Of a DNA stretch of 26,237 nucleotides, positions 15,397 through 21,931 are shown piece by piece (the first letter of the stretch is position 1; each line of letters opens with the position of its first letter). The stretch comes from Anaerotignum sp. Its GTDB lineage: Bacteria; Bacillota; Clostridia; Lachnospirales; Anaerotignaceae. The notes beneath the pieces are model-generated. The model did not search any database and was not told the DNA's origin. It saw only the letters and a program-made list of their open reading frames with translations. The DNA lies in assembly GCA_020024255.1 (NCBI GenBank), contig JAHHTX010000020.1, positions 1 to 26,237 of the forward strand, written 5' to 3'. The position numbers and the translations under genes were made by a program.

Positions 15397-16296
15397 TCAA
15401 ATCATTCTGCCTTTTTCTAAGTTGGAAGTTTCACTTCGCTCTTTCATCATTTGCATTGCAAGAACCAATCCAAATCCAAGGATACATGAAATCACATGGA
15501 AGCTATTCATGTTCATCGCAGGCAATGCTCTTTCCAATGTTGTAGGCCCCATTATAATCGCATAAAATGACCCAATCATCATACCCAAAATCAAATACAC
15601 CGTCTGCACCCGAAACTTTTCCAGACACAGCCTAATGATTCTCACTACTGTAAGTGCACCCACAAGAATGCCTCCTCCAAACATGACAAGTGATGGAATA
15701 TAGGAAATATCCAAGTGCAGAAGTCCCTTGACTGCATTGATGATCGGCATATAAACGCCAAACACCAAAAGCAATGTTGAGCCGGAAATCCCCGGCAAAA
15801 ACATGGCAGAAATTGCACACATCCCAATCACAAACAATTTTAAACCGAGTCCTATGGAAAAGTTGGATAGATGAACAGATGCATTGCCAATTCGCCCATT
15901 TATCCAAGTGATCCCGACAACAACGAAAACACCCAAAATCAGGAACAATACACCTTTCCCTATTTGGCAAAAATTCTCCTTCTCTTCTTTTATAATCAGT
16001 GGAATAGCTCCTGCAATAAAGCCAATAAACAGTGAACTGACCACATAAATATGACTTTCAAATAAAGAAGACAGAACCAATGCGGCAAGTGCCATTCCAA
16101 TTACCCATCCTACACCAAGTTTGAGCAAATACCGTACGGATTCTTTCTTCTTTTCTGCCTTTCCGAAAACAATATTATGGATTGAGCCAATAAAACGGTC
16201 ATAAAATCCCATAATAAATGCCACAGTTCCTCCTGATACGCCAGGCACACTGTCAGCCAGTGCCATACAAAATCCTTCTAATCCTTCTTTTCCCAT
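15397..16296 (-). CDS. popT: DUF368 membrane protein, probable polyprenyl-phosphate transporter (PopT type)
   Basis: A 299-residue polytopic membrane protein. The N-terminus has the DUF368 hallmark LADSVPGVSGGTVAFIMGFYDRFI, and a second copy of the motif, MFLPGISGSTLLLVFGVYMPII, appears about 165 residues later. This shows an internally duplicated fold. Members of this family have been linked to recycling of undecaprenyl phosphate across the membrane for cell-wall synthesis; that role is inferred here from the family. AGGAGG precedes the ATG. The promoter carries TAAACA repeats that also occur before the zinc-ribbon gene of this locus, suggesting control by the adjacent two-component system. 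Confidence 0.9.
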   Translation of the reverse strand: MGKEGLEGFCMALADSVPGVSGGTVAFIMGFYDRFIGSIHNIVFGKAEKKKESVRYLLKLGVGWVIGMALAALVLSSLFESHIYVVSSLFIGFIAGAIPLIIKEEKENFCQIGKGVLFLILGVFVVVGITWINGRIGNASVHLSNFSIGLGLKLFVIGMCAISAMFLPGISGSTLLLVFGVYMPIINAVKGLLHLDISYIPSLVMFGGGILVGALTVVRIIRLCLEKFRVQTVYLILGMMIGSFYAIIMGPTTLERALPAMNMNSFHVISCILGFGLVLAMQMMKERSETSNLEKGRMI

Positions 16297-16326
16297 AAAA
16301 AAACCTCCTGTCTGATTTTGATAGAT

Positions 16327-16383
16327 ATCTTAACAACCTACCTTAAACAAACAAGAGGTAAATTTCTAAACAATTCTTAAACA
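16327..16383 (-). promoter_or_regulatory. promoter of the DUF368 gene with three TAAACA repeats
   Basis: On the minus strand the -35 is TTGTTT (16349-16354), then 16 bases and the -10 TAAGAT (16327-16332). On the plus strand TAAACA occurs at 16344-16349, 16367-16372 and 16378-16383. The last two are exactly 11 bases apart, one helical turn, as is usual for OmpR/PhoB-type regulators. The first overlaps the -35. Confidence 0.6.
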
Positions 16384-16468
16384 AATTACTAAAAGGAATT
16401 GTCACAAAAGAAAGCAGAACGATTCCGATTGCAGCTTTTTTGCTTGTCTTTCACGGAAAACAATCCAT

Positions 16469-16518
16469 AAAAGCGTAATGGTAATAACTCAGTTCATCAA
16501 TCCGCATCACAACGCTTT
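16469..16518 (-). terminator. weak candidate terminator after the response regulator
   Basis: Minus strand: AAAGCGT (16512-16518) pairs with ACGCTTT (16470-16476) over a long loop, then TTATGG. Only 7 bp and a short U tail, so readthrough into the DUF368 gene is likely. Confidence 0.3.
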
Positions 16519-16522
16519 CCCC

Positions 16523-17230
16523 TTATTTATTCAAGCGGTATCCTGCTCCCCATACTGTTTCCAGTATTTTGGGTTTCTTGCTGTCGTCCTCAATTTTTTC
16601 TCGAATCCGATTGATATGCACCATAACAGTTGCACTATCCCCAATATAATCATAGCCCCATATCTTTTCAAATAACTGCTCTTTTGAAAAAACGATATTG
16701 GGATTCATTGCAAGAAATTTCAGAAGTGCAAATTCTCTGTTGGGGAACCGAATTTCTTTCTCTCCTTTGTAAACCTTCCAACTTTCCGGAAGAATGCGTA
16801 AATCTCCAATAACAATTTCATCTGGATTTTTTCCTGATTCCTTGACTGCTTTGGAGCGACTGCGCTCATATTGGCGGAGATTGGCATTCACCCTTGCCAC
16901 AAGTTCTGCCGGATCAAAAGGCTTGGAAATGTAATCGTCTGCACCCACTCCGAATCCACGCAGCTTATCCACAGATTCTGTCCTTGCTGTCACCATAAGG
17001 ATAGGAATATCCAACTTATCCCGAATTTCTTTACAAATCTCGTAACCACTTTTACCGGGTAGCATTAAATCAAGCAGAATCAGGTCAAAGGTTTCTTTTT
17101 GCAATATAGGAATAACCTGAGCTCCCTCAGACACAATTTTCGTTTTCAGACCAGCTGCATTCAGATATGCTTCTTCTACCATACTGATATCTGCATCATC
17201 TTCCACAATTAAAATTCGTTTCTCACTCAT
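16523..17230 (-). CDS. OmpR/PhoB-family response regulator
   Basis: A 235-residue response regulator. The receiver domain spans about 1-120, with acidic pocket residues Asp11/Asp12, the phospho-acceptor Asp54 in LILLDLMLPG, the threonine in MVTAR and the lysine in YISKPFDP. A winged-helix DNA-binding domain fills the C-terminal 100 residues and includes REFALLKFLAMNPN, WGYDYIGDSATVMVHINRIREKIE and WGAGYRLNK. I chose the ATG at 17230, since the one at 17236 would leave only one base after GAGGAG. It overlaps the kinase gene by 8 bases, so the two form one coupled pair. Likely targets are the DUF368 promoter and the zinc-ribbon gene promoter, which share 11-base-phased repeats. Confidence 0.95.
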   Translation of the reverse strand: MSEKRILIVEDDADISMVEEAYLNAAGLKTKIVSEGAQVIPILQKETFDLILLDLMLPGKSGYEICKEIRDKLDIPILMVTARTESVDKLRGFGVGADDYISKPFDPAELVARVNANLRQYERSRSKAVKESGKNPDEIVIGDLRILPESWKVYKGEKEIRFPNREFALLKFLAMNPNIVFSKEQLFEKIWGYDYIGDSATVMVHINRIREKIEDDSKKPKILETVWGAGYRLNK

Positions 17231-18389
17231 GTTCATTCTCCTCTGTCAGTGGAAAAATGATGTGAACAGCCAATCCACCCCTATTTTCTGCATAAACGCT
17301 TCCACCCATAGTTTCCACCAGATAATTCACAATATAAAGCCCCAGTCCATTTCCTTCTTTTCGGTTTCTGGATTCATCACACCGATAGAATTCTTTAAAA
17401 ATATGGGGAAGTTTTTCCTTGGGAACACCTTGCCCATTATCCGAAAAAACCAAATGTGCTGTCTGTTCTTTTTTCCTCAATTCCACCCTAATTCTCCGTT
17501 CATCTGCCTCGACGTATTTCAAACTGTTTTCCAACAGATTATCCAGAACCCTCTGCATCTGTTCCAGATCAACTGTTACCCAAATATCTTTTTCGACATC
17601 TGCCGAAATAGAATATTCTGTTTTTTTCGAATCCTCCTGTTTTTCTCTGACATAGCGATGCACAAATGCCGTTAGGCTCACCTTTTCCAAATGCAACGGC
17701 ATATTTCCTGTTTCCATCTTGGAAAAATAAAAAAGCCTTTGCAAAAGCACGTCCATATCGCCAGTTCTTCGATATGCCGTTTCCAAAAAACGTTTCTGCT
17801 GCTCCGGTGTAGAAGCGATTCCATCAATCAATCCCTTAATGGTTCCCCGAACGGCAGTAAGCGGTGTACGAAGGTCATGGGAAATGCCTGCCACCATATC
17901 AATTCTAGCCTTTTCATATTTTCGGTTTTTCTCCTGCTCTGCAAGTATATGGGACTGCATATCATTAAATGTATGACAGACATTTTCAAACTCCAATTCT
18001 CCCCCATATACAATGGGAACAATCAAATCCCCATTTTTCACACGGTTAGCTCCTTCTGCCAACTCATTCAGTGGTTTCAGGATATGATTTGCTAAACTTC
18101 TGGTAAATAATTGGCTGACAATCAGCAAAACACCAATGCAAATCACGCCATCTAGCAGCAGTAGGAGAATGAATTCATTTTTATAAACAGTCAACTCCTG
18201 CAGAGCATCCTCCAAATCATCTTCGTCATCAATCCATGTAAAACTTTCCCTGAAATCCTGTTCAATTATTTCTGTATAAACTTTTGCGATTAAAAGATTT
18301 ACTGCAAGAAAAATCAATAGTGTGACCAGCACCATCAACGTATTTGCATAAAAGATTCTCTTTTTTACCGTTCTCTTTTCTTTTCCCAT
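17223..18389 (-). CDS. membrane sensor histidine kinase
   Basis: A 388-residue kinase. Membrane helices lie at about 13-36 and 73-96, enclosing an external loop of about 36 residues that is strongly acidic (TWIDDEDDLEDALQEL). A HAMP-like region follows (LANHILKPLNELAEGANRVKNGD), then the H-box GISHDLRTPLT with His171, the N-box NLLENSLKY, G1 DNGQGVP and G2 GNGLGLYI. This fits the small-loop sensors that detect membrane or envelope conditions, often with a partner protein. The start is uncertain: the ATG at 18389 has only a close AGGA, and a GTG at 18404 is an alternative. A strong hairpin at 18411-18438 lies just upstream. Confidence 0.93.
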   Translation of the reverse strand: MGKEKRTVKKRIFYANTLMVLVTLLIFLAVNLLIAKVYTEIIEQDFRESFTWIDDEDDLEDALQELTVYKNEFILLLLLDGVICIGVLLIVSQLFTRSLANHILKPLNELAEGANRVKNGDLIVPIVYGGELEFENVCHTFNDMQSHILAEQEKNRKYEKARIDMVAGISHDLRTPLTAVRGTIKGLIDGIASTPEQQKRFLETAYRRTGDMDVLLQRLFYFSKMETGNMPLHLEKVSLTAFVHRYVREKQEDSKKTEYSISADVEKDIWVTVDLEQMQRVLDNLLENSLKYVEADERRIRVELRKKEQTAHLVFSDNGQGVPKEKLPHIFKEFYRCDESRNRKEGNGLGLYIVNYLVETMGGSVYAENRGGLAVHIIFPLTEENEHE

Positions 18390-18410
18390 AATCCTGATAA
18401 CCACCTTTAA

Positions 18411-18438
18411 GGGAAGAGAACCCACCCGTTCCCTTCCC
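18411..18438 (-). promoter_or_regulatory. leader hairpin just upstream of the kinase start
   Basis: Minus strand: GGGAAGGGAAC, loop GGGTGG, GTTCTCTTCCC. An 11-bp stem with one G-U pair ends about 20 bases before the ATG. No T run follows, so it is not a terminator; it could limit translation or mark processing between the zinc-ribbon and kinase genes. Confidence 0.5.
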
Positions 18439-18503
18439 TGAAAATTCATTCTGCAAGATGCTCCTGCTGTAAAGGCACTCCACTGGAATTTATTATATCT
18501 CAA

Positions 18504-18535
18504 ATTATACAGAAAGCAAAGAATGTTTTCTGGTA
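18504..18535 (-). promoter_or_regulatory. possible promoter of the kinase-regulator pair
   Basis: Minus strand: TTTGCT, 17 bases, TATAAT, with a second TATAAT upstream in the spacer. The -35 match is poor. It lies in the 160-base gap between the zinc-ribbon gene and the kinase. Confidence 0.35.
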
Positions 18536-18551
18536 TTGCTCATGACATTCC

Positions 18552-19196
18552 TTATTTCTGATCTTCCAGTTTTCTTCCACAGCTTCCACAATATTTATCT
18601 GTATTTCTGCACATCTGACCACAATCTGGACACACATGACTTATGGATGATCCGCACACTTTACAAAATGTGGATTCTTTTTGCCATTTTCCACAGGAGG
18701 GACATTTTACACGAAGAATACTGCGTACTACCAGAAACACAACCACAGTACCGAAATTCCCGCCTATTCCCAAGAGAAACCAGAGCAATCCATTCATATC
18801 TGCTTGTATTGCTTTTTGATAAAGCCATGCTGCAACCAGAATCCAATATGCGATTGCCAACAACATACCGAAAAGTCCCGTTATACCTAGGGATACCTTG
18901 GCAGCCAAAGGTGGTTTTGACAGTTGGACGAAATCCTCTATATCATCTATGTTATCATATTCACCCACATCATCATACTCAAACCATGGATTGAATTTCT
19001 CACCAAACTGTTCTCCCCTGTTTTCTTTATGCCGCTCCCATTTCTGTGCAGTGGCAACTACCTCACCGATTTGTGTCCGAAGCAGTACAGCAGATACTCC
19101 CCCTCCAATCAGTAAGACACAAAGCCCTGCAATTATGATTTGTTTTAAGCGTTTACCAATATTCATCCTCAGTATTCTTTCATGAATTTTACACAT
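18552..19196 (-). CDS. membrane protein with two C-terminal zinc ribbons
   Basis: A 214-residue protein I do not recognise by name. Helix 1 lies at about 16-38 (IIIAGLCVLLIGGGVSAVLL). An acidic, aromatic external loop follows (FEYDDVGEYDNIDDIEDF). Two more helices come next (LGITGLFGMLLAIAYWILVAAW and LLWFLLGIGGNFGTVVVFLVV). The cytoplasmic tail has four CxxC pairs, CPSC, CKVC, CPDC and CGSC, forming two zinc ribbons. I start it at the ATG 19196, with AGAGGAG nine bases upstream; a TTG at 19205 is also open. It is the first gene before the kinase and regulator. Its acidic external loop resembles the kinase's sensor loop in character, so it may be an accessory sensor or a target of the system. 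Confidence 0.8.
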   Translation of the reverse strand: MCKIHERILRMNIGKRLKQIIIAGLCVLLIGGGVSAVLLRTQIGEVVATAQKWERHKENRGEQFGEKFNPWFEYDDVGEYDNIDDIEDFVQLSKPPLAAKVSLGITGLFGMLLAIAYWILVAAWLYQKAIQADMNGLLWFLLGIGGNFGTVVVFLVVRSILRVKCPSCGKWQKESTFCKVCGSSISHVCPDCGQMCRNTDKYCGSCGRKLEDQK

Positions 19197-19227
19197 AATG
19201 AACAACTCCTCTCATTTTGATGAACCC

Positions 19228-19283
19228 AGTATAACAAACAAAACTAAACTGCAGTTCCATGAAAGTTAAACAAAATCTAAATT
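19228..19283 (-). promoter_or_regulatory. promoter of the zinc-ribbon gene with TAAAC repeats
   Basis: The minus-strand -10 is TATACT (19228-19233); the -35 is weak (AACTGC). On the plus strand TAAACT is at 19245-19250, TAAACA at 19267-19272 and TAAATT at 19278-19283. The distances from the -10 edge (12, 34, 45) nearly equal those at the DUF368 promoter (12, 35, 46). Both also share ACAA directly next to the -10. A weak -35 fits an activator-dependent promoter. Confidence 0.55.
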
Positions 19284-19414
19284 CTTTGGATTTTTCAGAC
19301 TGTCAAAAAAGAAGTTTTTATCCCTCTGTCTGCTCATCAAATAGCATTTTTCAACTTCTGTTTTGCAAATTTCATGACAGTCGCAATTTTCAATCACCCT
19401 AATTGAAAATTTTA

Positions 19415-19465
19415 TTGACAAATAAAAAATTCGACGTTATGATTATATTACGTTACTCGTAATAT
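19415..19465 (+). promoter_or_regulatory. marR-fetAB promoter and operator
   Basis: TTGACA (19415-19420), 17 bases, TATGAT (19438-19443). Right behind it lies a perfect inverted repeat ATATTACG-TTACT-CGTAATAT (19445-19465) across the start point, and another CGTAAT half site at 19474-19479. This is the typical layout for autorepression by a MarR dimer. Confidence 0.8.
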
Positions 19466-19499
19466 ATGAATATCGTAATTTTAAATCGGAGGTGCTGCA

Positions 19500-19937
19500 A
19501 TGAACGAAAATAGAATAATTCATAAACTATTGGAGATTTTCGAATATAAAAACCAATATCAACGCCAAACTTCAAATATTCCACCACAGGATATGTATGT
19601 ACTGGAACGGATATACTGCAACAAAAAGTTGACTATTAAAGATATTTCAAAAAAATACAGTATTCCCCCCTCTACGCTTACCGGAATTATTGACAGGCTG
19701 GAAAATAAGAAATTGATTCAAAGATGCAGGAGAAATACCGATCGCAGAGCAGTAGAGCTTGTCGCAACAGCAGAAGGAAATGCGATTGTAGAAAAACACA
19801 TAGAAGAAGATGAACTGTTTTCAAGCAATTTATTTAACAGCTTAGAAGAAACAAAAAAAGAAAAATTAAAAGAGCTTCTGGAAGAACTGTTGCAGAATAT
19901 TGAAAAAGACAGTCTATTTTCACAGAACAGGGAATGA
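19500..19937 (+). CDS. MarR-family transcriptional regulator
   Basis: A 145-residue winged-helix regulator. The central part reads LTIKDISKKYSIPPSTLTGIIDRLENKKLIQRCRRNTDRRAVELVATAEG: the recognition helix, then the basic wing with the DRR motif diagnostic of MarR proteins. Helices at both ends would form the dimer interface. GGAGG stands seven bases before the ATG. It is the first gene of a plus-strand operon with fetA and fetB, behind a strong promoter whose start region carries a perfect inverted repeat. The simplest reading is a self-repressing local regulator of the exporter. The ligand (iron, peroxide or another) cannot be read from the sequence; cysteines occur in IYCNKK and QRCRRN. Confidence 0.93.
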   Translation: MNENRIIHKLLEIFEYKNQYQRQTSNIPPQDMYVLERIYCNKKLTIKDISKKYSIPPSTLTGIIDRLENKKLIQRCRRNTDRRAVELVATAEGNAIVEKHIEEDELFSSNLFNSLEETKKEKLKELLEELLQNIEKDSLFSQNRE

Positions 19938-19955
19938 TAAACGGAGGTGATTACA

Positions 19956-20615
19956 TTGTCATTACTTGAATTGCAGAATGTATCTTTTGATAACGATGGT
20001 AAATCAATTTTAAAAGATATCTCACTAAGTATTGCATCCGGCGACTTTATATCTATTGTCGGTCCATCTGGCAGTGGCAAAAGTACATTTCTTAAACTGT
20101 GCAGTCATTTGATTAGCCCTACTTGTGGAAATATTTTTTTCAATGGCAAGAATTATGGGGACTATTCGCCTGTTGAACTGAGAAGAAACATCGTCTACTG
20201 TTCCCAGACACCATATCTCTTCGGTAACACAGTAATGCATAACATTGAATTCCCCTATTCTATCAGACATATGAAACCTGACTTTGCAAGAATAAATTCA
20301 TTATTTTCCATGTTTCATATGTCCACGGATTATTTAAAAAGTGATGTGCAAAATCTTTCCGGTGGTGAAAAACAAAGGATAGCATTGATGAGAAGTATGC
20401 TATTTATGCCTAAAATTCTCCTTTTAGATGAAATTACTTCTGCACTGGATATCCATAATACATTGATTGTCGAAAAGGTCATCTCCTCGCTGCATCAAGA
20501 AGGAATAACTATTCTGTGGATAACACATAATCCAGAGCAAAGCACAAAATATGCAAATAAAGTATTAACGCTTGAATCGGGAAAAATCAATTCCTTTGAG
20601 GAGGTAGCAAAATGA
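19956..20615 (+). CDS. fetA: ABC exporter ATP-binding protein (FetA/YbbL type)
   Basis: A 219-residue ATPase. Walker A GPSGSGKST is at 36-44, the Q-loop is in VYCSQTPYLFGNTV, the signature LSGGEKQR is at 134-141, Walker B reads ILLLDEIT, and the switch histidine is in WITHNPEQ. The SQTPYLFG stretch and short length fit FetA (YbbL), partner of FetB. I start it at TTG 19956, eight bases after GGAGG; the GTG at 19947 overlaps the ribosome binding site and is less likely. It begins 18 bases after marR and overlaps fetB by four bases (ATGA). In Escherichia coli FetAB exports iron and helps withstand peroxide; that role is inferred here. Confidence 0.88.
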   Translation: MSLLELQNVSFDNDGKSILKDISLSIASGDFISIVGPSGSGKSTFLKLCSHLISPTCGNIFFNGKNYGDYSPVELRRNIVYCSQTPYLFGNTVMHNIEFPYSIRHMKPDFARINSLFSMFHMSTDYLKSDVQNLSGGEKQRIALMRSMLFMPKILLLDEITSALDIHNTLIVEKVISSLHQEGITILWITHNPEQSTKYANKVLTLESGKINSFEEVAK

Positions 20616-21382
20616 ATGCCATAAACAATATTAGTGTGATGTCCTTAGTTACTTCGTCATCACTTGTATTAATCGCACTTTTTTTCTCATATTGGCAGAA
20701 GCTTAAACTGGAAAAGGAAGTCATTATCGGTGTTGTCCGAGCCATTGTTCAGCTTGTCATTGTTGGATATATTTTGGAATATATTTTTGGTTATGAGAAT
20801 CCACTATTTACAACATGTTTACTTTTTCTTATGATTTTTAATGCAGCACATAATTCAGCAAAAAGAGGAAAAGCGATCAAAAACGGTCTTGCAATATCCT
20901 TTTTGTCTATAGCCGTTGGTGCAACAGTAACGCTTCTGGTGCTTATATTATCAAAAACGATACAATACCAACCATATCAGATCATACCTGTTAGTGGTAT
21001 GATTGTTGGCAATGCAATGGTTGCTTTGGGATTATGCTATAAGCAAATATCATCTGATTTCAAAAATAAGCGAGAGGAAGTGGAAACAAAGCTTTCACTA
21101 GGTGCTGATATCCTGCCGTCCTCTATTGAAATCATTCGTAACTCAATTAAAACCGGTATGCTTCCAACGATAGATTCCGCAAAAACATTAGGTATTGTAT
21201 CATTGCCAGGAATGATGACCGGTTTGATTCTTGCAGGATCATCTCCAGTAGAGGCCATAAAATATCAGATAATGGTTACCTTTATGCTTCTATCCACAAC
21301 ATCAATATCTTCGTTTATTGCTTGTTATCTATCTTACAGGAGTTTCTTTAACAGAAGAAAACAATTAGTCTATATGAAATAA
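20612..21382 (+). CDS. fetB: ABC exporter permease (FetB/UPF0014 family)
   Basis: A 256-residue membrane protein of the UPF0014 family. The family's landmarks are all present: RAIVQLVIVGYILEYIF near residue 44, IIPVSGMIVGNAMVALGL in the middle, KLSLGADILPSSIEIIRNSIKTGMLPTIDSAKTLGIVSLPGMMTGLILAGSSPVEAIKYQIMV in the last third, and terminal helices. The SLPGMMTG(L/Q)ILAG block is the diagnostic stretch. With FetA it should form a metal exporter, probably for iron. GGAGG within the fetA end and the ATGA overlap couple translation. No terminator is seen directly after the stop; the hairpins at 21722-21805 may end the transcript. Confidence 0.9.
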   Translation: MNAINNISVMSLVTSSSLVLIALFFSYWQKLKLEKEVIIGVVRAIVQLVIVGYILEYIFGYENPLFTTCLLFLMIFNAAHNSAKRGKAIKNGLAISFLSIAVGATVTLLVLILSKTIQYQPYQIIPVSGMIVGNAMVALGLCYKQISSDFKNKREEVETKLSLGADILPSSIEIIRNSIKTGMLPTIDSAKTLGIVSLPGMMTGLILAGSSPVEAIKYQIMVTFMLLSTTSISSFIACYLSYRSFFNRRKQLVYMK

Positions 21383-21745
21383 TTTCTGAGAAAAATCGTT
21401 TCACCTCATATATCATATACTCCTACCGGCTACTGCCCTCCAAGTAACCATACTCACGCTTAGCGGCTCTCAAAACTTTGGCGATGCTCTCTTTGCAACT
21501 GAGGATTTCTCAGTCCACACCAATTTCATAGATCCTTTGCGGCTCACGCTTGTGCTTTCCTTTCGTCTAGCAGCCAAAGAAAACGAATATCTGTATTGCA
21601 CAGCTTTCGGATTTGTTGCATAGGGCAACACCCAAACTCCATAAAGGCAAACAAGCACGAGCTTAAACAATGGATAAGTTACGGTGGTTTTATGTTTCAT
21701 CATCAGTTACAGAATAACACCAAACGGCTGCAAAGGGAGTTCCCC
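21383..21745. pseudogene. gene-free stretch with degraded reading frames
   Basis: No intact gene with a start and ribosome binding site is visible. On the minus strand, a frame ending at about 21431 reads KREPQRIYEIGVD, a stop, then EILSCKESIAKVLRAAKREYGYLEGSS. It looks protein-like on both sides of the in-frame TGA, as in a decayed gene. A second minus frame, 21470-21703, encodes 77 residues with no good start signal. The base composition and texture differ from the core genes. I cannot name the source; a mobile-element remnant is my best guess. Confidence 0.35.
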
Positions 21746-21757
21746 ATGCAGCCGTTT
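21722..21757 (+). terminator. strong hairpin over a start codon (leader hairpin 1)
   Basis: AAACGGCTGCA (21722-21732) pairs with TGCAGCCGTTT (21747-21757), an 11-bp stem followed by TCTT. Its loop contains AAGGGAG and the start codon ATG lies at the edge of the right arm (21746-21748). It would hide the ribosome binding site of the short ORF that begins there, or act as a terminator for fetAB. Confidence 0.7.
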
Positions 21758-21931
21758 TCTTATATTATTTTGCCCCACTGCACTTTCATACAGTGGGGCT
21801 TTTTTGTTGGGGATTTTTGTACAGCCCCTTTTGCCGCAGTTCTATATACACTGCCCATTTTGATATTTACAATTTCTTGGAGAAATGTGCAAAAGGAGTA
21901 CTGCACAATAAGGCAGTGTGGAATTTTTTAG
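21746..21931 (+). CDS. possible 61-residue leader-like ORF inside a hairpin array
   Basis: An ATG six bases after AAGGGAG opens a 61-residue hydrophobic frame (start MQPFSYIILPHCTFIQWGFF) that runs through hairpins 1 and 2 and a third fold. It ends at TAG 21929-21931, where it overlaps the 3' end of the small minus-strand gene. Nothing on the plus strand follows it. It reads like the leader peptide of an attenuator that has lost its gene. Coding status is uncertain. Confidence 0.3.
   Translation: MQPFSYIILPHCTFIQWGFFVGDFCTAPFAAVLYTLPILIFTISWRNVQKEYCTIRQCGIF
21772..21805 (+). terminator. strong intrinsic terminator (leader hairpin 2)
   Basis: GCCCCACTG (21772-21780), a 10-base loop, CAGTGGGGC (21791-21799), then six T residues. 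A textbook Rho-independent terminator. GGGG at 21809-21812 can instead pair with CCCC at 21825-21828 or with 21773-21776, so alternative folds exist. Confidence 0.88.
21847..21928 (+). ncRNA. three-way-junction fold with U-rich end
   Basis: ACACTGCC (21848-21855) pairs with GGCAGTGT (21912-21919). Inside lie two perfect hairpins: ATTTCT-TGG-AGAAAT, and TGTGCA (21886-21891) with TGCACA (21902-21907) around a loop containing AAAGGAG. TTTTTT follows the outer stem. The nested, perfect pairing suggests a structured RNA or a cruciform DNA site. I do not recognise a known family. Confidence 0.4.

Larger units (their letters stand above)
19197..19499. promoter_or_regulatory. divergent control region between zinc-ribbon gene and marR
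   Basis: No gene fits here. The left part holds the zinc-ribbon promoter. The middle has two nested perfect 7-bp inverted repeats: GACTGTC (19298-19304) with GACAGTC (19376-19382), and inside them AGAAGTT (19310-19316) with AACTTCT (19353-19359). Next comes a 10-bp inverted repeat, AATTTTCAAT (19385-19394) with ATTGAAAATT (19402-19411), followed on the plus strand by TTATTG. The right part is the marR promoter and operator. Confidence 0.5.

Noticed and set aside
15154..15420. 88-residue plus-strand frame
   Set aside because: No ribosome binding site or recognisable motif, and it overlaps the end of the DUF368 gene.
19385..19411. CodY box
   Set aside because: The arms AATTTTCAAT/ATTGAAAATT are 7 bases apart, unlike the compact 15-base CodY motif.
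21470..21703. 77-residue minus-strand frame as a real gene
   Set aside because: No good ribosome binding site, and another frame in the same stretch looks more protein-like; treated as remnant.
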